DNA of 64,000 nucleotides, from the NCBI GenBank assembly GCA_023397505.1, contig JAEWUC010000004.1, forward strand, positions 62,001 to 126,000, in the 5' to 3' direction. This document shows, piece after piece, positions 1-7,826 of this stretch. Position 1 is the first letter of the stretch. Every line of letters begins with the position of its first letter. The notes below the pieces were generated by a model. That model did no database searches, was not told where the DNA came from, and was given only the letters and a program-made list of their open reading frames with translations. Source of the stretch: Bacteroidota bacterium. GTDB lineage: Bacteria > Bacteroidota > Ignavibacteria > Ignavibacteriales > Melioribacteraceae. A program made the position numbers and the translations under genes.

Positions 1-1123
1 AGCCGTCGGCTATGCGGTAATTTTTTGGAGAGAACCCGGCAAGAGTAATCAAACTATCGACAAATAATTTCCCCTTAACTGCGGTAGCAAGATTTGAAAA
101 GTTATATAAAGCCATTGCGCGCAAAATCATTTCAGCGCTTAAATTATCGCTTTCTTTATTTGTGTTTATAATTACCTGCTCTATGTTTCTGCTGAATGTA
201 AATATTTCCTCCGCGTCGTTCACTAATGTTAATGTGTCAATCTTACCGTTTAATTTAATACCATGCTTCTCTAAACTTTCCTTCATCAGGTTTAGGAAAT
301 AAAAAGTAGGATTAAATATATTGAGCGAAACCGAATCTCTTAGTGCGGATGATGGGATATTGCCAGTTATTATTATTTTATTGTTTCGATTGATCCAATC
401 ACGAGTAACATTTATAGTTGATTTACCGGTATCGATTGTAACTGAATTATTTACAACCGGAATAAATTTGTTTTCGGGGATCAATTCAATCTGTGCTGAC
501 TTTCCAATTTCTCCCGGTTTGAAAATTATTTTAATTGAATTATCGTTTATGCAAAGAGGCGATAAATAAGGAGAGAAGTCGCCGGGGTCGTCGTCCCACA
601 TCCAGCCCTCGCCCCAAAACAAAGAATCCCCGGCAGAAACATCAGCATATAAATTTCCATCAATTTCTTTTATGCCGTATTCCTTTATGATCTTAACTAC
701 TGAATCCAAATCGCGATGTGTAAAATCCGGGTCGAAGCCGCCTTTTACGTAAAGATCACCTCTGCAAATTGAGTCTTCGATACTGCCAGTGTAGTAAAAC
801 CCTGTTTTAAAAGTATAATCGTGCTCAAGAAATTTTAACGCGGCGCCTGTTGTCAAAATTTTTTGAACGGAAGCTGGGCGCAAAAGTAGTTTTCCATTCT
901 TTGAGTAAATTTTTTGGTTTGAAGTCAGATCGAAAACATCAACTGCTATTTGAGTTTTTGTAAAATAGTCTGTTGTTAATAAACTGTCTATTCCAAGTTT
1001 TAGATTATCATAATTTGTTTGCGGTAAAATATTTGGAGAGCAGAACAAGATTATAAGCAAGTGCAAGAATAAGAGTTTGCCTGTTGTACTATGCAAGAAT
1101 ATTTTTTGGTTGCATTTATTCAT
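1..1123 (-). CDS. dacB: D-alanyl-D-alanine carboxypeptidase/endopeptidase, PBP4 type (3' end outside window)
   Basis: Peptidase S13 family, a periplasmic enzyme that trims peptidoglycan stem peptides or cuts cross-links. Reading the minus strand from ATG 1123 gives about 374 open codons that run off the window. An N-terminal hydrophobic stretch (about residues 17-29) is a signal or anchor segment. The SxxK motif is Ser85-Val-Gln-Lys88 in the context RPASVQK, and the SDN motif is near residues 324-326 (ESDNLSAE). The KTG box should lie in the missing C-terminus. A long insertion between SxxK and SDN is typical of PBP4 rather than PBP5. The start is 2 bases after the stop of the TatD-radical SAM gene, so the two are probably translated from one message. 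Identity is firm; class within S13 is inferred. Confidence 0.85.
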   Translation of the reverse strand, partial: MNKCNQKIFLHSTTGKLLFLHLLIILFCSPNILPQTNYDNLKLGIDSLLTTDYFTKTQIAVDVFDLTSNQKIYSKNGKLLLRPASVQKILTTGAALKFLEHDYTFKTGFYYTGSIEDSICRGDLYVKGGFDPDFTHRDLDSVVKIIKEYGIKEIDGNLYADVSAGDSLFWGEGWMWDDDPGDFSPYLSPLCINDNSIKIIFKPGEIGKSAQIELIPENKFIPVVNNSVTIDTGKSTINVTRDWINRNNKIIITGNIPSSALRDSVSLNIFNPTFYFLNLMKESLEKHGIKLNGKIDTLTLVNDAEEIFTFSRNIEQVIINTNKESDNLSAEMILRAMALYNFSNLATAVKGKLFVDSLITLAGFSPKNYRIADG

Positions 1124-1125
1124 AA

Positions 1126-2484
1126 TTAAAAATATTCTCTTTCTCTAAAGTCCACACCTATTTCATCGGTTACAAATTTCTTCGCGGTTTCTTTATCGAC
1201 TTCACTCAATCCAACAATGGATAAAACAACATGAGTAAATTGTTTTGCTTTCTTTGCAAAGTTAATCATCTCTTCATGCATTTGCGGATCGACACGCATA
1301 AGTTTTGCATATTGCTGCGGGTCTGTTGAGTTTAAGCTTATTGAAACAGTATCGATTAATCCTTCGAGTTCAGGGGTAATGTCGCGTTTATTAATATAAT
1401 TCCCGTGGCCATCAGTGTTCATGCGGGTTTTGCCGCCGTTATCTTTAACATATTTTGCAACTCGTTTTACCGCGTCCCATCTAATAGTTGGTTCGCCGTA
1501 TCCGCAAAAAACAATTTCCTTAAATTTTTTCGGATCGCCGATTTCATTAATGTAAACTTCCGCTTCAGGTTCTTCGGATTTTTTCATTTTCAAACTATAA
1601 CCGTTTATAACCGCTTCACCTTTGCGGTCGCAGAAAATACAATCGGCGTTACAGCGGTTCGTAACATTAATATAAAGCGATTGCCCGATTTGATATGTAA
1701 AACTTAAGCCCGGCTTATTGCCGATGCCGAAAAGTTTATAAGCATTATAGGAAGTTGTTCTTCCAACGTCTTCAGTTGACAAGTGATGTATCTCCGCTAT
1801 TTTTTCCGCTACAAGTTTAATGTAAGTCGGTTCATTTCGTTTACCACGATGGGGTACAGGTGTCATAAAAGGTGCGTCCGTTTCGAGCAAAAGATTTTCG
1901 ACTGCAACACGCCCGGCAATTTTTCTTATATGATCCATATTCTTAAAAGTAACATTGCCCGGGAAGGAAATATAATGATGCATTTCAACAAGTTCGCGGG
2001 CATCTTCAACGGTTCCGGCAAAGCAATGAAACTGCGCGCGTAAACTGCTGTCTTTATATTTTCGTATGATTTTCATCATGTCATCGTTCGCGTCGCGGTT
2101 ATGAATTACAACGGGTAAGTTTAGTTTTATTGCAAGATTAATCTGTGCTTCGAAAGCTTCAATCTGTTTTTCCTTTGGCGAAAAGTCGTAATAATAATCA
2201 AGGCCAATTTCGCCGATAGCCACAACTTTTTTATTCTTTGCAAGATTTTCAATCTGGGGAATAAAATCATCATTCCAATCTTTTGAATCGTGCGGATGAA
2301 CGCCGACAGTTGCGTAAATAAAATCATATTTATCGGTAAGAGCTATAGCTTTTTCGGAAGTTACAATATCTGTTCCGGGTACTATAATATAATCAACACC
2401 GGCTTCTTTGGCGCGTGTTATAACTTCGTCAACATCGTTTTCAAAATTCGGGTAAAATAAATGTGCGTGTGTATCTATAAACAT
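1126..2484 (-). CDS. TatD-family hydrolase fused to a TatD-associated radical SAM domain
   Basis: 452-residue two-domain protein. Residues 1-255 are a TatD-type metal-dependent DNase/hydrolase: HxH at His6/His8, Glu92 in GEIGLDYYYD, His128, His153 in QFHCFAG and Asp203 in ETDAPF. Residues about 265-452 are a radical SAM domain with the cluster motif CNADCIFC (Cys278, Cys282, Cys285) and a GYGEPT segment. TatD enzymes are about 260 residues alone; the radical SAM partner is normally a separate neighbouring gene, so this is a natural fusion of an associated pair. The TatD half likely acts on DNA or D-amino-acyl ends; the substrate of the radical half is unknown. A ribosome binding site AAAGG precedes ATG 2484. 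Confidence 0.9.
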   Translation of the reverse strand: MFIDTHAHLFYPNFENDVDEVITRAKEAGVDYIIVPGTDIVTSEKAIALTDKYDFIYATVGVHPHDSKDWNDDFIPQIENLAKNKKVVAIGEIGLDYYYDFSPKEKQIEAFEAQINLAIKLNLPVVIHNRDANDDMMKIIRKYKDSSLRAQFHCFAGTVEDARELVEMHHYISFPGNVTFKNMDHIRKIAGRVAVENLLLETDAPFMTPVPHRGKRNEPTYIKLVAEKIAEIHHLSTEDVGRTTSYNAYKLFGIGNKPGLSFTYQIGQSLYINVTNRCNADCIFCDRKGEAVINGYSLKMKKSEEPEAEVYINEIGDPKKFKEIVFCGYGEPTIRWDAVKRVAKYVKDNGGKTRMNTDGHGNYINKRDITPELEGLIDTVSISLNSTDPQQYAKLMRVDPQMHEEMINFAKKAKQFTHVVLSIVGLSEVDKETAKKFVTDEIGVDFREREYF

Positions 2485-2602
2485 AACTACCTTTCTGAAC
2501 TCACCCCCAACCCAAAATATTATGATGTCGGGATTTATAATTTGTACTATTCAAAGGATTCCTTTGGAAAAGCCTTTTTTTGTTTAAAATATTTGCGCCC
2601 TG

Positions 2603-2836
2603 TTAATCGGAATAGTGAGATGTATAATTGTCGAGTAAATTTCTTATTACTTTTTGATATTGGCTTCCATGTTTTCGTGCTATCCCCTTAAAAAACTCGA
2701 TACTTGATTTACTTAAATTGAGTGTCACTTTTATCGTGTTTTCTTTGAATACTAATTCTTCCGGTTTGGGTAAGAAGTCCTTTACAACTTCAAACTCTCC
2801 AATTTTTTCATCACTATATTTTATTTTCTTTTTCAT
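2603..2836 (-). CDS. brnA: BrnA-like antitoxin (ribbon-helix-helix)
   Basis: 77-residue protein from ATG 2836. The C-terminal half has the ribbon-helix-helix pattern of BrnA/CopG antitoxins: a basic beta strand (TIKVTLNLS) followed by two helices (IEFFKGIARKHG, YQKVIRNLLDNY). The N-terminus (about residues 1-30) is acidic and would bind the toxin. It overlaps the 3' end of the BrnT-like gene by 23 bases, the usual toxin-first order of brnTA loci. I chose ATG 2836 because AGGAAAACAGGT lies just upstream; a longer reading from 2872 would add 12 residues without a good site. By family precedent it should neutralise BrnT and repress the operon. Confidence 0.8.
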   Translation of the reverse strand: MKKKIKYSDEKIGEFEVVKDFLPKPEELVFKENTIKVTLNLSKSSIEFFKGIARKHGSQYQKVIRNLLDNYTSHYSD

Positions 2837-3098
2837 ATACCTGTTTTCCTTTTCTCCAATACCCGGCGCCAATTATTCTTATTTTATTATTTCTGTATGT
2901 AAAACGAACCGTTACTATATTTTCATCAACTTTGCCAAAGCAATAAAATCTATCCTCGCTTGAGCTGTGTTCCAAATCTTTAGCAATAATCCTATTCTTA
3001 TCATTAAAAGCATATTGAGCTTCTTCGAAAGATATATTATGCTTTTTTTGATTCAACCTGTTTTTATTGTTATCCCATTCAAAAGAGGGAGTTTTCAC
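2814..3098 (-). CDS. brnT: BrnT-family toxin (ribonuclease)
   Basis: 94-residue protein of the BrnT/DUF497 family, RelE-like ribonuclease toxins. Visible family features are the N-terminal FEWDNNKNRLNQKKH segment, the central ISFEEAQYAF helix, the strand motif TVRFTYRNNKIRIIGAG and the C-terminal WRKGKQVYE tail. Length matches the family (about 90 residues). The start is GTG 3098. The gene overlaps its antitoxin by 23 bases. The AT-rich upstream region holds the 8-base palindrome ATGTACAT near 3128, a possible operator. Locus is chromosomal and isolated from other mobile-element signs. Confidence 0.85.
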   Translation of the reverse strand: MKTPSFEWDNNKNRLNQKKHNISFEEAQYAFNDKNRIIAKDLEHSSSEDRFYCFGKVDENIVTVRFTYRNNKIRIIGAGYWRKGKQVYEKENKI

Positions 3099-3280
3099 AA
3101 AATTTATATCTCATATTTGCGTTTCAAATGTACATATATAAATATGGCTTATCAACCATATAAACCTTGCCGGCTAACAACACAACAATTAATTTGTTTA
3201 TAAATATCTACCACAAATTCCTAAATCATAATTCAAAACGACTTGATTTAATTAAATATAAGATGCGAATCTGGCATAGA

Positions 3281-3460
3281 TTAAATTTGCTTTTTTGCCA
3301 TTTCTACCGCTTCTCTCATCTTAAGAATTTGATGTGTTTTGGGGTCAAAAAAATCAACTCGTTTTTCACAATTTTCACATATAGGATAAGTGTCGTTATG
3401 GAGATTTAACCTGCCTCCACAATAAGGACAGTACGGTTTTTGTTTGCACCCAAAAAATAT
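3281..3460 (-). other. Zinc-ribbon coding segment in the -1 frame of the upstream membrane gene
   Basis: On the minus strand, an open frame from about 3460 to the TAA at 3281-3283 encodes a short zinc-ribbon module with CPYC and CENC knuckles, followed by a lysine-rich helix (LKMREAVEMAKKQ). It has no start codon of its own: the frame is closed by a TAA just upstream and contains no ATG, GTG or TTG before the first cysteine pair. It lies one base out of frame with the membrane protein at 3406-3708. Adding one T to the T6 run (3452-3457 on plus) joins them into one protein reading ...RTYFFGCKQKPYCPYCGG.... I read it as the C-terminal domain of that protein, reached by frameshifting or separated by an indel. 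Confidence 0.6.
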
Positions 3461-3708
3461 GTGCGTTTATGATTAAAGACTGAGCGAAGGTAATATGAAT
3501 ATAAAATACATAAGATCAATATTAATATTGACAATAAGATGAAACTAACTAATAACTGTAAAAGGAGAAATGATGAAACTTTAGATGCCAAAATTGATTG
3601 GAAGAATGTTGTTAAATCAAGGAAAGGACGTAAAATATAACCTAACACTCCCCCTATTATTAATACTAATAAACTGGGCATTATCATCTTTTCTTGAAAG
3701 ATTGTCAT
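3406..3708 (-). CDS. Small two-helix membrane protein, frame interrupted before a zinc ribbon
   Basis: From ATG 3708, preceded by TGGGGT, the product is about 100 residues with two strong hydrophobic helices (MPSLLVLIIGGVLGYIL and LLQLLVSFILLSILILILCIL) separated by a short loop. An upstream TTG at 3744 is possible but adds a less likely N-terminus. The frame-0 product ends in a short tail (TVLIVEAG). The slippery heptamer T TTT TTG (minus strand; plus 3451-3457) lies before this tail in the correct register for a -1 shift into a zinc-ribbon frame ending at 3281. I cannot name a family. It starts 44 bases after purM and may be cotranscribed with it. Confidence 0.6.
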   Translation of the reverse strand: MTIFQEKMIMPSLLVLIIGGVLGYILRPFLDLTTFFQSILASKVSSFLLLQLLVSFILLSILILILCILYSYYLRSVFNHKRTYFLGANKNRTVLIVEAG

Positions 3709-3751
3709 TTCTATACCCCATTTTTTCAAGTATAATTTTACCAATCAAAAT

Positions 3752-4750
3752 CTATTTTACAATTTCACCGAGAACAATTCCTTTTTCGCCGACTGCTTCT
3801 GAAATTTTTAGAACAGCGCCAACATCGTTCTTATCAACAATTGCAATCAAACCTATACCAAGATTAAAAACCATTCTCATTTCTTCGTCGTCAATTTTGC
3901 CTGTTTCTTTTATCAATTGAAAAATCGGAAGCATTTCCCAGGCATTCCAATCAACATTCATTTTTAACTCTTTCGGCACAACGCGTTTTGTGTTGCCTAC
4001 AATTCCTCCGCCGGTAATATGCGAAAAAGCTTTTATGTTAATTTTGTTCTTTAATTCGGTGATTAGTTTTAAATACGATTTATGTACTTTTAAAAGCGCT
4101 TCACCAACCGAGCAATCGAGTAAATCCGGTTTATCGTATATGGAATATTTATCGAGCAAAACTTTTCGAGCGAGAGAATACCCGTTTGTATGCAAACCGT
4201 TTGATGCAAACCCGATCATAACATCACCGGCAGAAACATTACGTCCGTCAATAACTTTATCGCGTTCAACAATTCCGACGATTGTACCGGAAATATCATA
4301 TTCATCCACGGAATAAAAACCGGGCATCTCGGCTGTTTCGCCGCCGATTAAAGCTACATTGTTTTCTTTGCAAGCAATTGAAAAACCTTTTATTATTTGC
4401 TCGGCTACATCTGGTTTTAATTTTCCTACGGCGAGGTAATCCATAAAATATTGCGGCTCGGCTCCGCACACGGCGATATCGTTTATGCAATGATTAACCA
4501 AATCCTGTCCCACAGTATCATGTTTATCCATCATAAAAGCGATTTTTAATTTTGTACCGACTCCGTCAACGCTTGAAACGAGAACTGGGTTTTTCCATTT
4601 TTTCAAATCGACTTCATAAAAAGCTCCGAACAACCCGATACCTGAAAGCACATTCTTATTAAAAGTAGATTTGGCAAGAGATTTAATTCTTTCAACTGTT
4701 TCATCCCCGGCGTGAAGATCGACGCCGGCATCTTTGTAGCTTTTGCTCAC
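3752..4750 (-). CDS. purM: Phosphoribosylformylglycinamidine cyclo-ligase
   Basis: AIR synthetase, the fifth step of purine synthesis (FGAM + ATP to AIR), cytosolic. Family landmarks are SYKDAGVD at the N-terminus, SSVDGVGTKLKIA, HCINDIAVCGAEP, ALIGGETAEMPG (the ATP/formylglycinamidine site), GFASNGLHTNGYSLAR and FSHITGGGI. Length from GTG 4750 is 332 residues, normal for PurM. I prefer GTG 4750 over the TTG at 4774 because GAGGTAAAT sits directly before it. The gene is divergent from hrcA across about 160 bases. No purine riboswitch is evident upstream. Confidence 0.95.
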   Translation of the reverse strand: MSKSYKDAGVDLHAGDETVERIKSLAKSTFNKNVLSGIGLFGAFYEVDLKKWKNPVLVSSVDGVGTKLKIAFMMDKHDTVGQDLVNHCINDIAVCGAEPQYFMDYLAVGKLKPDVAEQIIKGFSIACKENNVALIGGETAEMPGFYSVDEYDISGTIVGIVERDKVIDGRNVSAGDVMIGFASNGLHTNGYSLARKVLLDKYSIYDKPDLLDCSVGEALLKVHKSYLKLITELKNKINIKAFSHITGGGIVGNTKRVVPKELKMNVDWNAWEMLPIFQLIKETGKIDDEEMRMVFNLGIGLIAIVDKNDVGAVLKISEAVGEKGIVLGEIVK

Positions 4751-4914
4751 ATTTACCTCAAATTCTTTTTGCAAATATAACTATTATGAAAATAACGAAA
4801 CTTTGGAAGGAAAAAATTGTCATATTATCCACAATTAAGGGTTATTTTACAAACCTTATAATTCAACCAAATTTTAATTATTTTTGACGCGGTAAATTTA
4901 ACTAAAAATGTCGG
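4751..4914. promoter_or_regulatory. Divergent intergenic region purM / hrcA
   Basis: 164 AT-rich bases separate two divergent starts and must hold promoters for both operons. I looked for a CIRCE element (TTAGCACTC-N9-GAGTGCTAA), the usual HrcA operator, and did not find one. If this operon is autoregulated by HrcA the operator must be diverged; otherwise HrcA targets lie elsewhere in the genome. Confidence 0.4.
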
Positions 4915-5961
4915 ATGACAGAATACCAATTAAAAGATAGAGAAAAAGCGATACTGCGGTTTGTGATTCATCAGTTTATATTAACTGCAAACCCGGTCGG
5001 CTCGCGTAATATTTCGAAGCGTTACGATATAGGTTTATCGCCCGCTTCTATCAGAAATATTATGGCGGATTTGGAGGACCTCGGTTTTCTCGATCACCCG
5101 CACACATCCGCCGGAAGAACCCCGACGGACAAAGGTTACAGAGTTTATGTTGATTCGCTTATGGATCCGCCGCTGCTAGAATCCGGTGTGAAAAAGATTA
5201 TTGAAAAAAATTTACTAAAAGCACAGAATGAAACTGAAGAACTGCTCAAGATTACTTCCAACATTTTGAGCGATTTAACAAATCAACTTGCGATGGTAAC
5301 TTATCCCAAGTTTGAATTGGCGATTCTTGAAAGAATTCAGATTGTGCAGCTTTCTTCCACAAGAATATTGGTTGTTGTTACCGTTAATTCCGGTTTGATA
5401 AGAACAATCACTCTTGAAATTGACGCGGATGTTAAAGAAGACCAAATTGCTTCTGTCCAAACATTTTTAAATGAACGATTGTCGGGATTGAAATTTTCAG
5501 AGATTAGAAAATCGTTTGAAGACAGGGTAAAAGATTTTGACAAAGAAAATTACCGACCGATAATTCGTGTATTTCTCGATTCGGTTGATAAAATTTTTAC
5601 AGACGTCAGCAGCGAGAAAGCAATTATATCGGGCGCCAAAAATATTTTAAAGCAGCCGGAATTTGAAAATCACGATCAATTCCAAAGTGTTATAGAATTG
5701 ATTGAGAACAAGGATATTGTAATTCATATTATGGATAAAAACCAGCCGCAGGCGGATAGAGACGTAACAATAAGAATCGGCGGCGAAAATGAAGACGAGA
5801 AACTTTCCGATTACAGCATGATTACAAAGGAATATAAAATAGGCGACCTGCAGGGCACACTTGGAATTATGGGTCCCAAACGGATGGATTATTCCCGTAT
5901 TGTTGCCGCTGTGGTTTATATCGCCGAGCAATTAACACAAGAATTAACAAAACAAAGATAA
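4915..5961 (+). CDS. hrcA: Heat-inducible transcription repressor HrcA
   Basis: 348-residue HrcA. The N-terminal winged helix (about 1-75) shows the family signatures NPVGSRNISKRYDIGLSPAS and IRNIMADLEDLGFLDHPHTSAGR followed by PTDKGYRVYVD. The central and C-terminal parts match the GAF-like dimerisation domain, ending in GTLGIMGPKRMDYSRIVA. HrcA represses chaperone operons at CIRCE sites and depends on GroEL for activity. It is first in an operon with grpE and dnaJ (12- and about 12-base gaps). dnaK is not in the window. Confidence 0.95.
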   Translation: MTEYQLKDREKAILRFVIHQFILTANPVGSRNISKRYDIGLSPASIRNIMADLEDLGFLDHPHTSAGRTPTDKGYRVYVDSLMDPPLLESGVKKIIEKNLLKAQNETEELLKITSNILSDLTNQLAMVTYPKFELAILERIQIVQLSSTRILVVVTVNSGLIRTITLEIDADVKEDQIASVQTFLNERLSGLKFSEIRKSFEDRVKDFDKENYRPIIRVFLDSVDKIFTDVSSEKAIISGAKNILKQPEFENHDQFQSVIELIENKDIVIHIMDKNQPQADRDVTIRIGGENEDEKLSDYSMITKEYKIGDLQGTLGIMGPKRMDYSRIVAAVVYIAEQLTQELTKQR

Positions 5962-5973
5962 ATTAAAGGAACT

Positions 5974-6597
5974 ATGGAAGATTTAAACGAACAACAAAAC
6001 GAAAAAAACGATATGAATGTAAATGAAAACGGTAATGCCGGTTTCGAAGAATCGTTGCAACAAATAGAAGCAGAACTTAAACTTGCTCAAGAAAAAAATA
6101 TTGAGCTTGAAAAACAGCTTAACGAATACAAAGATTCTTTTTTAAGAAAAGTTGCCGAGTTCGAAAACTATAAACGCAGGGTTGAAAACGAACAGAGCAA
6201 TCTTTTAAAATATGCCGCAGAGCATTTTATAAAAAATATTTTACCGGTTTACGATGATCTTGAAAGATCATTAAGTCATATCGGCGATGAAAACAGTTTT
6301 GAATCTTTGAAAAAGGGACTCGAGCTTGTCTACGAAAAATTCACAAAGACATTACACAATCAAGGCGTAAAACAGATTGACGCAAAAGGTAAACCGTTTG
6401 ATGTTGATTTACATGAAGCTTTAATGCAGCAGCCGGTTGAAGGTGTTCCGCCTCATACGGTTTTGGATGTAATTGAACAAGGTTATATTTATAAAGATAA
6501 AGTTTTGCGTCATGCAAAAGTTATTGTAAGTGCAGAAACGATTTCTTCTAAAGAAAATGAAGAAGAAAAAAATAATTCCGAAGAAGGAAATCAATAA
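5974..6597 (+). CDS. grpE: Nucleotide exchange factor GrpE
   Basis: 207-residue cochaperone that releases ADP from DnaK. An acidic Asn/Glu-rich N-terminus (1-30) leads into a long coiled coil (about 30-85), then the GrpE head with FENYKRRVENE, LPVYDDLERSL, GVKQIDAKGKPFDVDLHEALMQ (split here into its recognised parts) and the C-terminal GYIYKDKVLRHAKVIVS signature. The tail after residue 190 is rich in Glu and Asn. AAAGGA lies six bases before ATG. It sits between hrcA and dnaJ in a standard heat-shock operon. Confidence 0.95.
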   Translation: MEDLNEQQNEKNDMNVNENGNAGFEESLQQIEAELKLAQEKNIELEKQLNEYKDSFLRKVAEFENYKRRVENEQSNLLKYAAEHFIKNILPVYDDLERSLSHIGDENSFESLKKGLELVYEKFTKTLHNQGVKQIDAKGKPFDVDLHEALMQQPVEGVPPHTVLDVIEQGYIYKDKVLRHAKVIVSAETISSKENEEEKNNSEEGNQ

Positions 6598-6609
6598 GGG
6601 AAAGTGAAT

Positions 6610-7731
6610 ATGGCTAAAAGAGATTATTATGAAATTCTAGGTCTTGGAAAAAATGCGACCCAGGAAGAAATAAAAAAATCATATAGAAAACTTGCGATGC
6701 AGTTTCACCCGGATAGAAACCCGGGCGATAAAGAAGCCGAGGAAAAATTTAAAGAAGCAGCCGAAGCTTACGAAGTTTTAAGCAACGACGACAAACGAGC
6801 AAAATACGACCGTTACGGTCACAGCGGTTTGAAAGGCGGGCAGGACTTCCAAGGTTTCAACAATGTGAACGATATATTCAGTCACTTCTCGGATATATTC
6901 GGCGGAGCTTTTGGCGGCGGTTCATCAATATTTGATGAGTTTTTCAGCAGCGGTTCTTCTCGCGGCGGGCGCCAGCGTTCTACAGGTACACCGGGATCTG
7001 ATTTAAAAGTAACAATAAAATTAACGCTCGAAGAAATTGCATCGGGAACAACTAAAAAAGTAAAAATAAAAAAATATAATAAATGCGAAACTTGCGGCGG
7101 CTCGGGGGCAAAAAGCAACAATGCTTTTAAAACATGTTCTGTTTGCAACGGTACAGGGGAAGTTCGACAAGTTTCAAAATCAATATTCGGACAGTTTGTA
7201 AATATCGCTCCTTGTAATAATTGCAATGGTACAGGCAAGATAATTTCCGATCCGTGTAACACTTGTTCGGGAGACGGCAGAGTTCACAGTGAATCAACAA
7301 TCAAAATTAATGTTCCCGCCGGAGTTTACGACAACAGTTACATGACTTTGCGCGGCGAAGGCAATGCGGGAAAACACGGCGGACATGCCGGAGATATAAT
7401 CGTAATTTTTGAAGAACTTCATCATGAACATTTTACACGCGACGGCGATAATGTTATTTACGAATTGTTCCTAAGCTATCCGGATATTGTTCTCGGTACA
7501 GAGGTTGAAGTTCCAACATTAAATGGTAAAGCCAAACTTAAAATAGATGCAGGTACCCAAGCCGGTAAATTTTTGAAAATGCGCGAAAAGGGAATTCAAC
7601 ATTTAAATAGTCACGGCGCCGGCGATCAATTAGTCAGAATAAATATTTATGTTCCAAAGAATTTGAATTCCAAAGAGAAAGAACTTTTAAAAGAGCTGCA
7701 AAAAATGCAGAACTTTAAACCCGGCAATTAA
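6610..7731 (+). CDS. dnaJ: Chaperone protein DnaJ
   Basis: 373-residue type I J-protein. The J domain (3-70) holds DYYEILGLGKNATQEEIKK and the HPD motif in MQFHPDRNPGD. A Gly/Phe-rich linker (about 75-120) is followed by four zinc-binding repeats (CETCGGSG, CSVCNGTG, CNNCNGTG, CNTCSGDG) and the C-terminal substrate-binding domain. I start at ATG 6610, seven bases after AAGGGA; a GTG at 6604 is too close to that site. It stimulates DnaK ATPase. Downstream lies a structured leader before the ComEA-like gene. Confidence 0.95.
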   Translation: MAKRDYYEILGLGKNATQEEIKKSYRKLAMQFHPDRNPGDKEAEEKFKEAAEAYEVLSNDDKRAKYDRYGHSGLKGGQDFQGFNNVNDIFSHFSDIFGGAFGGGSSIFDEFFSSGSSRGGRQRSTGTPGSDLKVTIKLTLEEIASGTTKKVKIKKYNKCETCGGSGAKSNNAFKTCSVCNGTGEVRQVSKSIFGQFVNIAPCNNCNGTGKIISDPCNTCSGDGRVHSESTIKINVPAGVYDNSYMTLRGEGNAGKHGGHAGDIIVIFEELHHEHFTRDGDNVIYELFLSYPDIVLGTEVEVPTLNGKAKLKIDAGTQAGKFLKMREKGIQHLNSHGAGDQLVRINIYVPKNLNSKEKELLKELQKMQNFKPGN

Positions 7732-7741
7732 AATTTTGTCG

Positions 7742-7821
7742 GATAAATTATATTTATCGGCATTGTAATGCAGCCGGAATATTTTTCGGCTATTCTGAGT
7801 ACCTCTAAAGTTAAAGGAGGT
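7742..7821 (+). promoter_or_regulatory. Structured leader with a hairpin that covers the Shine-Dalgarno
   Basis: Three inverted repeats lie between dnaJ and the next gene: GATAAAT (7742-7748) with ATTTATC (7752-7758); AGCCG (7772-7776) with CGGCT (7787-7791); and ACCTCT (7801-7806) with GGAGGT (7816-7821). The third pairs exactly with the only strong ribosome binding site and would hide it when folded. None is followed by a T-run, so I do not call a terminator. Since it follows hrcA-grpE-dnaJ, a thermosensor or translational attenuator is a possibility, not shown. Confidence 0.4.
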
Positions 7822-7826
7822 TTAAA

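Noticed and set aside
2520..2580. Terminator between brnA and the TatD gene
   Set aside because: CAAAGGA/TCCTTTG forms a short palindrome, but the following T-run is only on the plus strand while both genes are on the minus strand.
4751..4914. CIRCE operator before hrcA
   Set aside because: No TTAGCACTC-N9-GAGTGCTAA match could be found by eye.
7742..7791. Terminator after dnaJ
   Set aside because: Two small hairpins are present but neither is followed by a T-run.
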